A program made the position numbers and the translations under genes. From Minisyncoccus sp041650175 (GTDB taxonomy: Bacteria > Patescibacteriota > Minisyncoccia > Minisyncoccales > Minisyncoccaceae), in the NCBI GenBank assembly GCA_041650175.1, contig JBAZLS010000015.1, positions 1 through 22,344 on the forward strand: DNA of 22,344 nucleotides, given 5' to 3'. The notes under the pieces are model-generated. The model was given only the letters and a program-made list of their open reading frames with translations, did no database searches and was not told where the DNA came from. This document shows positions 12,827-19,464 of this stretch, in pieces (position 1 is the first letter of the stretch; each line of letters opens with the position of its first letter).

Positions 12827-13453
12827 TTATACGATTTTGTTAACTATATTAATTATTTCGGTTGAGACTTCTTCAATCCTTTTTTCAGCATTAACTATTT
12901 CTTGTTTGCAATATACGTTTCTTTGGGCATAATCCGTATATTTTTGCGCTACTTTTTGTAGAAAGTCTAGATCAGCTTCAAATCTATCGAGATTTCCTTT
13001 TTCAGCCATCTTTCTTCTTGCTGATGTTTCAGCTGATATTCTCAAATATATGACAATATCTGGTTTTGGAATTGGAAAAGCATTAATCAGCTGCATTATT
13101 TTTTCATAATCAATGCCTTGTATTCCTTGATATGCCATTGTAGTAGTAACATATCTATCGCAGATAATAATATATCCTTGAAGTAAAGCTTCTTCTATTT
13201 CTTTCTTACTATTTAGGAATCCAGCATAATGAAAAAGTGTCTGAATTTCTGGAGTAAGTTCATATTTACCATGCAAGTAGGAATCTAAAAACTGGCCTAT
13301 TGGACTATCGTAATTTGGAAAAGAAAATATTTTTACTTTTTTTCCTTTTTTTATTAATAATTCGCTTAAAAGTTTTGATTGGGTTTCTCCTCCGCAACCA
13401 TCAATACCCTCAAGTATAATTAATCTCCCAAGATTATTTTTTTTATCTTCCAT
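12827..13453 (-). CDS. tmk: Thymidylate kinase with degenerate P-loop
   Basis: Tmk phosphorylates dTMP to dTDP on the way to dTTP. The 208-residue protein has the family outline: LIILEGIDG at the N-terminus, FPNYDSPIG, the DR motif with substrate loop (CDRYVTTTMAYQGIQG), and a LID region with arginines (SARRKMAEKGNLDRFE). The Walker A is unusual. Instead of GxxGxGKTTQ it reads GIDGCGGETQ (residues 16-25), so the invariant Lys is Gly22 and the next Thr/Ser is Glu23. The frame and surroundings are intact, so this is not a frameshift. It starts 6 bp after the upstream membrane-protein gene. The family call is sure; activity in the usual way is less sure. Confidence 0.92.
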   Translation of the reverse strand: MEDKKNNLGRLIILEGIDGCGGETQSKLLSELLIKKGKKVKIFSFPNYDSPIGQFLDSYLHGKYELTPEIQTLFHYAGFLNSKKEIEEALLQGYIIICDRYVTTTMAYQGIQGIDYEKIMQLINAFPIPKPDIVIYLRISAETSARRKMAEKGNLDRFEADLDFLQKVAQKYTDYAQRNVYCKQEIVNAEKRIEEVSTEIINIVNKIV

Positions 13454-13459
13454 TTTTAA

Positions 13460-13966
13460 TTAAATTATGTGTAATTTTATTAATGAATCTCTCATTAGTA
13501 TAAAAAGTTCTCTTGCTTTTCCGATATTGACTGTATAGGAGGGGTTTTGTTTTATTTTGTCTGCGATTTCAATTAATTCTTTAATGGCGTCTACGTTTGG
13601 AAATTTTTCTTCGGGTATTTCTCCTAATATTTCTTCGGTAAGTTTCATTTCTTTCAAAATATCCCACAATAAATATTGGTTTTTGACCAGAGCCATTTTG
13701 GTATCAATTTGATTTTTTTTATTTATCAAATCAATAATATTTTGGAATCTTTCAGGAATAGTTTTTGTTTCAACTGGACTTTTAAGATGAAAAAAATGGT
13801 TGTATTTTCGTAGCCATTCTGAAATTGCAAATTTTTCTATTTTATAATATTTATTGGCACCATAAAAAAAAGCTATCGCTAGTATAACCGCCAATATTTT
13901 GAACGGAAGAAGGAAATTGCTTAATTCTGTTGATGTTAAGAAAAAATTTAATTCTTCAATAAACAT
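13460..13966 (-). CDS. Membrane-anchored protein, unknown function (168 aa)
   Basis: One hydrophobic segment lies at about residues 19-36 (FLLPFKILAVILAIAFFYG), followed by a basic region (NKYYKIEKFAISEWLRKYNHFF) and a long helical, charged cytosolic domain (about 70-168) with possible coiled-coil character. There is no signal-peptidase site. I recognise no named domain. It is only 6 bp upstream of tmk and so is cotranscribed. An extended -10 (TGC-TAAAAT on the minus strand, 14020-14012) lies about 45 bp upstream of its ATG. Confidence 0.8.
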   Translation of the reverse strand: MFIEELNFFLTSTELSNFLLPFKILAVILAIAFFYGANKYYKIEKFAISEWLRKYNHFFHLKSPVETKTIPERFQNIIDLINKKNQIDTKMALVKNQYLLWDILKEMKLTEEILGEIPEEKFPNVDAIKELIEIADKIKQNPSYTVNIGKARELFILMRDSLIKLHII

Positions 13967-14011
13967 AATAATTAATTCGAGATATTTTTTATAAAATAAT
14001 AGACTAAATGT

Positions 14012-14020
14012 ATTTTAGCA
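14012..14020 (-). promoter_or_regulatory. Extended -10 promoter for the 168-aa gene and tmk
   Basis: TGCTAAAAT on the minus strand is a good extended -10; the -35 (TTTCCT) is weak. Start near 14005, leader about 39 nt. Confidence 0.4.
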
Positions 14021-14079
14021 GATTTTCTTTTTAAAGGAAATTATAAATTTTTTTCAGCCAACCCTGCTGTGTTATTTAT

Positions 14080-14124
14080 GGATTCCAGCTTTCGCCCTCC
14101 ATAGGCGGGTAAATTGGAATGACA
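14080..14124 (-). repeat. TGTCATTCC repeat, expanded copy
   Basis: On the minus strand CTGTCATTCCA ... GCTGGAATCC: the arms ATTCCA/TGGAAT pair, and the inside holds CCCGCCTATGGAGGGCGAAAGC with a short CGCCTATGGAGGG pairing. It is the first of three tandem family members in the gatA-to-168-aa gap. Confidence 0.6.
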
Positions 14125-14129
14125 GAGGA

Positions 14130-14172
14130 AATAGATTGCTTCGTCTTGCTTTCAGCAAGTCTCGCAATGACA
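14130..14172 (-). repeat. TGTCATTGCGAG...AAGCAATCTA hairpin repeat
   Basis: On the minus strand TGTCATTGCGAG, inner stem CTTGC-TGAAA-GCAAG, then ACGAAGCAATCTAT. The outer arms ATTGC/GCAAT pair. Confidence 0.75.
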
Positions 14173-14180
14173 GTTGATGG

Positions 14181-14196
14181 GGGCTTCGCAATGACA
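14181..14196 (-). repeat. TGTCATTGCGAAGCCC, truncated repeat
   Basis: Minus strand reads TGTCATTGCGAAGCCC, as if the inner hairpin of the full element were deleted. It lies just downstream of the gatA stop (14218). Confidence 0.5.
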
Positions 14197-14217
14197 AATA
14201 ATAGGTAGATAGGGATG

Positions 14218-15660
14218 TTACTTTTCTTTCATTATTTGAGCGATTTTGAATAGTCTTTTTTCACAAAAAGCAGGGGCTGTTATTTGTAATCCGATTGGCA
14301 GGCCATTTTTTGATTTTCCACAAGGAATTGATATGGCAGGAAGCCCTGCAAGATTAACTGGCGCTGTATATATATCGGCTAAATACATTGCGAGAGGATC
14401 GTTTGACATCTCACCTATCTTAAATGGCAAGCAGGGGGATGTTGGTCCAAATATAACATCTACTTTTTCAAAAGCTTTTTCAAAATCTTGTTTGACTAAT
14501 GTCCTGACTTTTAGGGCTCTTTTATAGTAAGCATCATAATAGCCAGAGGAAAGAGTGTATGTTCCGAGCATAATCCTTTTTCTAACTTCTGCTCCAAAGC
14601 CATCAGTTCTATTTTTAAAATATAATTCATTAATTGATTGCGGATTTTCAATTTTGCTTTGCGCGCCATATTTTAATCCATCAAAACGAGCTAAGTTTGC
14701 GCTTGCTTCAGATGTAGCAATTATATAATAACAAGCTATGGCGTATTCTGTATGCGGCAATGTAATATCGATAATTTCTGCTCCCTTTTTTTCATAAAAA
14801 TTAATTGCGTCCTTTATAGAAATTTCTATTTCTTTATCTAATCCAGCAGAAAAATATTCTTTTGGAATTCCTATGCGGAGATTCCCTTTTTCAAGGGAAT
14901 GACAAGAAAGAATAGAGGGTGAAATTTCAAAATCAGTACTTGTTGAATCTAATTTATCTTGTCCTTTAATAATATTAAACACTGTTTCGCAATCTTCAAC
15001 AGTTTTTCCTATAACTCCTATTTGATCTAGTGAAGATGCATATGCAATCAATCCATATCTTGAAACCTTGCCATAGGTCGGTTTTAATCCTACAGCACCG
15101 CAGAACGAAGCTGGCTGACGAATAGAACCTCCAGTGTCGGAGCCAAGCGCGTAGACGCTTAAATCACCTCCTACGCTAGCAGCTGAGCCACCTGATGACC
15201 CACCTGGAACTCTTTCTAAATCATAAGGATTTTTAGTTATAAAAAATGCAGATTTTTCGCATGACCCGCCCATTGCAAATTCATCAAGATTTGTTTTTCC
15301 TAAAAAAACAGCTCCAGCATTTTTCATTTTTTCAATTACAGTAGCATCATAAATAGCTGTATAATTTTCAAGAATTTTAGAGGCGGCGGTACATTTTTCG
15401 CCTTTTATCATTATATTGTCTTTGATTGCGCAAGGAATTCCCTCTATTTCTGATAGAGGTTTATTTTTAGATATTTTTTCATCTACCGCTTTTGCCTCTG
15501 AAATAGCGAGGTCTTCGCAAATTGAAATATAGGCTTTGATATCTTTATCTTTTTCTTTTATTTTTTTCAAATATGCTTGAGTCAATTCAACTGATGAAAA
15601 TTCTTTGTTTTTTAGGCCATTATTTGCCTGTTTGATAGTAAGATTTGTTAAATTAGTCAT
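14218..15660 (-). CDS. gatA: Asp-tRNA(Asn)/Glu-tRNA(Gln) amidotransferase subunit A
   Basis: GatA is the glutaminase of GatCAB, an amidase-signature enzyme that frees ammonia from Gln. At 480 residues it is full length. The catalytic Lys is in AIKDNIMIKG, the cis-Ser in GGSSGGSAASVGG and the nucleophile Ser in GSDTGGSIRQPASFCG. LKPTYGRVSRYG-type sequence follows (here GLKPTYGKVSRYGLIAYASS, 20 residues). Residues 253-261 (CHSLEKGNL) are encoded by a copy of the dispersed TGTCATTCC hairpin, in a variable linker before LRIGIPKEYF. Overall linker length is close to normal. It overlaps gatC by 8 nt, so the two are translationally coupled. Confidence 0.97.
   Translation of the reverse strand: MTNLTNLTIKQANNGLKNKEFSSVELTQAYLKKIKEKDKDIKAYISICEDLAISEAKAVDEKISKNKPLSEIEGIPCAIKDNIMIKGEKCTAASKILENYTAIYDATVIEKMKNAGAVFLGKTNLDEFAMGGSCEKSAFFITKNPYDLERVPGGSSGGSAASVGGDLSVYALGSDTGGSIRQPASFCGAVGLKPTYGKVSRYGLIAYASSLDQIGVIGKTVEDCETVFNIIKGQDKLDSTSTDFEISPSILSCHSLEKGNLRIGIPKEYFSAGLDKEIEISIKDAINFYEKKGAEIIDITLPHTEYAIACYYIIATSEASANLARFDGLKYGAQSKIENPQSINELYFKNRTDGFGAEVRKRIMLGTYTLSSGYYDAYYKRALKVRTLVKQDFEKAFEKVDVIFGPTSPCLPFKIGEMSNDPLAMYLADIYTAPVNLAGLPAISIPCGKSKNGLPIGLQITAPAFCEKRLFKIAQIMKEK
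14880..14904 (-). repeat. TGTCATTCC hairpin repeat inside the gatA reading frame
   Basis: On the minus strand TGTC then ATTCCCTT-GAAA-AAGGGAAT, C: an 8-bp perfect stem with a GAAA loop, the same design as the intergenic copy at 968-993. It is read in frame as CHSLEKGN. Confidence 0.75.
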
Positions 15661-15940
15661 TGTATAATACTTTTTTGACTTCTAAATATCTATTTTTTTG
15701 TTTTGGCATTGCTTCTATTAGAGATTTATTATCAAATCTCTTGGCTATATCTTCCCTCTCGATATTTTCTGTTTTTGAAAGATTCGCAGTTTCATTTATT
15801 TCGGAAATATCTACTTCTTTCAGTTTATCAACGTATTCTAAAATTGAAGAAAAATCTTTCCTTAGTTTTTCTATTTCTTGCTCACTTATTTCTAGATAAG
15901 CTAATTTTGCAATATCTTTAATTTCTTTTTCAGAGATCAT
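15653..15940 (-). CDS. gatC: Asp-tRNA(Asn)/Glu-tRNA(Gln) amidotransferase subunit C
   Basis: GatC is the small scaffold wrapped between GatA and GatB. The 95-residue protein shows the family pattern: ISEKEIKDIAKLAYLEISEQE at the N-terminus, FSSILEYVDKLKEVDISEI in the middle, then the REDIAKRFDNKSLIEAMP segment (canonical REDxxxxs...LLxNAP) and the extended tail. It precedes and overlaps gatA by 8 nt. Confidence 0.96.
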   Translation of the reverse strand: MISEKEIKDIAKLAYLEISEQEIEKLRKDFSSILEYVDKLKEVDISEINETANLSKTENIEREDIAKRFDNKSLIEAMPKQKNRYLEVKKVLYND

Positions 15941-15958
15941 AATTATTAAATGTTAAAT

Positions 15959-15987
15959 TTTAAAATCCTAGTTTTAAGACGTGACAA
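15959..15987 (-). promoter_or_regulatory. Possible promoter of gatC-gatA
   Basis: Minus strand TTGTCA (15987-15982), 17-bp spacer, TTTAAA (15964-15959). It is 5/6 and 4/6 to consensus. The position before gatC fits; the AT-rich background makes chance matches likely. Confidence 0.3.
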
Positions 15988-16020
15988 CGAATAAAAAAAG
16001 ATTTAAAAAAACAATCTATT

Positions 16021-16983
16021 TTAATTTAAATATTTCTTTTTAAGTGAAAAGAACATGTAGCCTACACCAATCATCAAAAATCCCGCAACTACTAATGCTA
16101 ATGGCCAGCCTAAGTTATTTGAAAAATACTCCGCCGTAATTTTAAAAATATATGCCACTAAAAATAATGCTCCCCACGTAAGAAATATCTTACTTTTTAA
16201 AGTTACGCTCAAAAACAAAACCCCAAAAACAAGAACGGGATAAATTAATTCCCAAAAAATGTTTTGATGAGGTTCCCATTCTCCAAGTGAAAGGGCCGAG
16301 ACAAGAAAACCAAAAACGCCAAATAAATATAAAAATCCTTTAAGGGGTGACTGTTTTGTTTCCGAAAAAGAATAACCAAGCAGTACATAGGTAACGCTAA
16401 CTATTAATGTCCTGTAGGCATAAAATTGCCAATCAAAAGTAGGCATAGATCCGGCCATAAAATTTGTGAAGCTAAAAAATAACCAAGTACCAAAAATAAT
16501 ACTAAACAAAACAAAAACGTTTTTTCGTAAAACAAAATAAGAAAACAGATATGTTATTAGTAATATTCCTGAAATTAGACTTTGTACTCCATAACCGACT
16601 TCCATTATATTTTCAAAAATAACCCAAAGTCCAATTGGTAAAACAAGAGCGGAAATTAAATAAAAAGGTGTACTTATTGTTTCTGTTCTGTGGTCTTGAC
16701 TAAATAATATGCCTACAATATAGGCAACAATCCCTGCCCCAAATGTGGCTAAAAGCTTTGTTCCAAACCCAAGAGTTGACCAGTTTTGACCAACCAGAAT
16801 AAAAATTCCTAAAAACACAATTGTTCCACCAACATAATATAAAATATCAACTATTTCAAATTTCTTTTTTAATAAAACCGCACCTTGATTTCCTATATTA
16901 TAGGCAGTATCAATTTCATCTTTGGTAATAATTTTTTGCTCCACTAACTCTTTAATATTTTGCAATAGTTCTTTTTTGTTCAT
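16021..16983 (-). CDS. DUF2157-type polytopic membrane protein
   Basis: I chose the ATG at 16983 (320 residues, MNKKELLQNIKELVEQ...); a longer frame to 17034 would overlap the upstream gene by 38 nt. The first 50 residues form a soluble helical segment (LVEQKIITKDEIDTAYNI) followed by VDILYYVGGTIVFLGIFIL and GQNWSTLGFGTK, the typical start of DUF2157 membrane proteins. About nine to ten further hydrophobic helices follow, ending in a basic tail (SLKKKYLN). Function of the family is unknown. It is paired with the 169-aa gene just upstream (13-bp gap with this start). Confidence 0.8.
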   Translation of the reverse strand: MNKKELLQNIKELVEQKIITKDEIDTAYNIGNQGAVLLKKKFEIVDILYYVGGTIVFLGIFILVGQNWSTLGFGTKLLATFGAGIVAYIVGILFSQDHRTETISTPFYLISALVLPIGLWVIFENIMEVGYGVQSLISGILLITYLFSYFVLRKNVFVLFSIIFGTWLFFSFTNFMAGSMPTFDWQFYAYRTLIVSVTYVLLGYSFSETKQSPLKGFLYLFGVFGFLVSALSLGEWEPHQNIFWELIYPVLVFGVLFLSVTLKSKIFLTWGALFLVAYIFKITAEYFSNNLGWPLALVVAGFLMIGVGYMFFSLKKKYLN

Positions 16984-16996
16984 AATATAATATAAA

Positions 16997-17506
16997 TTAT
17001 TTTTTAATCCAACCGATAAAATTAAAATTATCATAATTGGAAGTAACTTTTAAATTTAATTTTTTACTAGTAATGGAATTTTTTAAGTAGTGAGAATCAT
17101 AATCTCTTGAGGAATAATAAAAAGGAAAAAATCCGCTTTCATGATTACCATCAACAATTTCAAAACCATCAATAGATTTTATATTTGGATCAAGTCTTAA
17201 TTTCTGAGCTTCTTCATAGGAAATTTCTTTACTAGTATTATTAATAGTATTATAAATATAAAATTTCATATCAGGAATTCCGTAAGTTCCATCTTTTGAA
17301 CTCTCAATATTTAACAATAGTTTTTCATTTTCGATAACATAATTATCATTACTGTAAATAAAATGTCTACTCATAGAGTACAGAAACTCATACTGGGGAT
17401 TCATAAATAGGCTGGGTAAATAAATACTAATCGCTATCAGTAGAATCATCGCTATTGGAATAGATATTGCTAAAATTAAAGTTAAATTTTTTTTAATCAT
17501 ATTCAT
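16997..17506 (-). CDS. Membrane-anchored extracytoplasmic protein, partner of the DUF2157 gene (169 aa)
   Basis: An N-terminal helix (LTLILAISIPIAMILLIAISIYL, residues about 8-30) anchors a domain of about 135 residues, likely outside the membrane. That domain has patterned strands and aromatic residues: YIYNTINNTSKEISYEEAQ, LDPNIKSIDGFEIV, GFFPFYYSSRDYDSHYL and NFIGWIKK. There are no Cys residues. From memory, similar proteins with SPDGFE-like and FFPF motifs are found beside DUF2157 genes in other bacteria, suggesting a conserved pair; I cannot verify this here. Function unknown. Confidence 0.75.
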   Translation of the reverse strand: MNMIKKNLTLILAISIPIAMILLIAISIYLPSLFMNPQYEFLYSMSRHFIYSNDNYVIENEKLLLNIESSKDGTYGIPDMKFYIYNTINNTSKEISYEEAQKLRLDPNIKSIDGFEIVDGNHESGFFPFYYSSRDYDSHYLKNSITSKKLNLKVTSNYDNFNFIGWIKK

Positions 17507-17579
17507 ACAAATTTTAAGTGAGTAGACTGGCGCACTTTGAATTAGAAATTTCGATTTTTTATTTATTAAAAATACTGTA

Positions 17580-17912
17580 CTATTTGCCTGTACTTTCTTT
17601 TCCAGTTATTGCTTTGTGTAGTGTGTCAAAAAATGTGCAATTTTTTTTGTCTTCAACTTTAACTTCTTCGGTTTTGGTCGTGTCGATTTTTTTAAATTTG
17701 TTTTTTTCTAGCCAGTTACTTGCTTTATCCCAAACATCTGTTTTAAATGAGCAAATAATTCCTTTTAAGAAAGGTTCGGCATCATTTTTCCAAATGCTGA
17801 TTATTTTACTGTTGATTGTTTGATTTGATTGAGTATTTTCTTCTATTGCGTATACAAAGTTAACGGATGAAAAAACTATGATAATTAATACTAATAATAA
17901 TTTTTTAAGCAT
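17580..17912 (-). CDS. Small secreted protein, unknown function (110 aa)
   Basis: The N-terminus MLKKLLLVLIIIVFSSVNFVYA is a textbook Sec signal peptide with likely cleavage after VYA (about residue 22). The mature part (about 88 residues) is hydrophilic and Lys-rich, with two Cys (C54 and C92) that could form a disulfide, and a helical segment (DVWDKASNWLEKNKFKK). Its ATG overlaps the end of gltX by 8 nt, so it is translated as the last gene of ftsW-murG-gltX. No family is recognised. The coupling to cell-wall genes hints at an envelope role, which is only inference. Confidence 0.75.
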   Translation of the reverse strand: MLKKLLLVLIIIVFSSVNFVYAIEENTQSNQTINSKIISIWKNDAEPFLKGIICSFKTDVWDKASNWLEKNKFKKIDTTKTEEVKVEDKKNCTFFDTLHKAITGKESTGK

Positions 17913-19464
17913 ATTTTATTTTTTTAATTGCTAACTCTATCCTATCTAAACATTTTTCTTTTCCTAACAATTCAGCTATTTCTGTTGGACCAGCTGATGA
18001 TTGTTTTCCTGTTAAAGCAACTCGAAAGGGCCATAATAGGTTTCCTCGATTTGGCATTGTTTCGGCTTCTTTAAAAAATACTTTTTCTATATTTTCTTTG
18101 TTAAAATCATTAATTGATTTTATTAAATCCATTGACTTTTCTAAAGAGGAAATTATTTCTTCCTCAGTCATTGATTTCCATTTTAAAAGACTTTTTTCGT
18201 AATTAATTTCTTTTTTGAAAATAAAATCAGTAAATTCAGCAATTTCTGAAAGTTTTTTCATCCTTTCTTGATAAAGAGCAACAGATTTTTCAATCTTAAA
18301 TTCTGGAATAATTTCTTCGATATCTGTTGATAAGTATGCTTCTGCTGTATGTTTTTTAATCAGATTTGCTTCAATTAGAAATGGAATGCATAGTTCGGCC
18401 AGTTCCTTGAGAGATTTTTTCCTGATGTATAATCCATTTATCCAATCCAATTTTTCTGGATTGAAAATTGCTCCAGATTTTTGTATTTTTTCTATTGAAA
18501 AATCCTCAATTAATTCTCTCATTGAGTATATTTCTTTTTCTGTCCCTGGATTCCATCCTAAAAAAGCGACAAAATTTATAATTGCTTCTGGTAAATATCC
18601 TTCTTTGTAATATTCATCAAGTGAAGTTTCGGCATCTCTTTTACTGAGTTTTTTCTTTCCTTGTCCTAAGATAAGCGGTATGTGCGCAAAAATCGGCGGT
18701 TTAACGCCAAGCGCATTGAACATAATAATTTGTTTGGGAGTATTAGAAACATGGTCTTCTCCTCGAATAACATGAGTTATTTCCATTTCGTAATCGTCAA
18801 CGACACAAGTAAAATTGTAAAGAGGCGTTTCTAAGTCTTTAGCAATGACAAAATCGCCTAATGTTTCCGAATCAAATTCAATTTTTCCTTTTATCATATC
18901 CTCGAAAACTATTTTTTGCTGTTCTGGAGTTTTAAATCTTATGACACATTTTTTCCCTTGTTTTATTCTCTCTACTGCGTCTTCTTTAGTAATATTTCGG
19001 CAATTCCCTTTATAAACCGGCGATTCTCCTATTGACATTAAATAGCTTTTTTGAGCTTCTACTTCTTCTTTGGTGCAGAAGCAATAGTATGCATGCCCTT
19101 CATCGATCATCTTCTGAAGATATTTTTTGTATATTTCCGTTCTTTCGCTTTGCCTATATGGACCGTTTTCTCCTATATATCTAATGCTGTAATTTCCATT
19201 ATCAAACATTGATTCTTGTCCTTCTGTCATTACTGGGCCTTCGTCCCAATTAAAGCCGAGCCAAAGCATACTTTTAAGCAACATATGTTCCCATTCCGCC
19301 TTAGACCTTTCTTTATCCGTATCTTCTATTCTCAGAACAAAAAGTCCGCCTAGTTTGCGACTGAGCAGATAATTAAACAAGGCTGTTCTGATACTTCCGA
19401 TATGTATCGGCCCTGTTGGCGATGGCGCGAATCTTGTTTTTATTTTTTTTAAATCACTGGTCAT
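17905..19464 (-). CDS. gltX: Glutamyl-tRNA synthetase
   Basis: GltX charges tRNA-Glu and, in organisms using GatCAB, usually also mischarges tRNA-Gln. The 519-residue class I enzyme has the HIGH-type motif in PSPTGPIHIGSIRTALFNYL and the KMSKS-type motif as KKKLSKRDAETS. A Cys-containing region (YYCFCTKEE...YKGNCRNIT) resembles the zinc-binding insertion of many bacterial GluRS. The C-terminal anticodon-binding domain is intact (WPFRVALTGKQSSAGPTEIAELLG). With gatA, gatB and gatC all here and no glnS in view, a non-discriminating enzyme is likely (inference). It overlaps murG by 11 nt. Confidence 0.97.
   Translation of the reverse strand: MTSDLKKIKTRFAPSPTGPIHIGSIRTALFNYLLSRKLGGLFVLRIEDTDKERSKAEWEHMLLKSMLWLGFNWDEGPVMTEGQESMFDNGNYSIRYIGENGPYRQSERTEIYKKYLQKMIDEGHAYYCFCTKEEVEAQKSYLMSIGESPVYKGNCRNITKEDAVERIKQGKKCVIRFKTPEQQKIVFEDMIKGKIEFDSETLGDFVIAKDLETPLYNFTCVVDDYEMEITHVIRGEDHVSNTPKQIIMFNALGVKPPIFAHIPLILGQGKKKLSKRDAETSLDEYYKEGYLPEAIINFVAFLGWNPGTEKEIYSMRELIEDFSIEKIQKSGAIFNPEKLDWINGLYIRKKSLKELAELCIPFLIEANLIKKHTAEAYLSTDIEEIIPEFKIEKSVALYQERMKKLSEIAEFTDFIFKKEINYEKSLLKWKSMTEEEIISSLEKSMDLIKSINDFNKENIEKVFFKEAETMPNRGNLLWPFRVALTGKQSSAGPTEIAELLGKEKCLDRIELAIKKIKYA

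Noticed and set aside
16021..17034. Longer DUF2157 protein starting at 17034
   Set aside because: It would overlap the 169-aa gene by 38 nt and adds a non-family hydrophobic leader; the ATG at 16983 begins the typical MNKKELL helix.
18842..18851. CAATGACA match in gltX as another repeat copy
   Set aside because: It encodes the conserved DFVIAKD of GluRS and has no hairpin around it, so it is a chance match.
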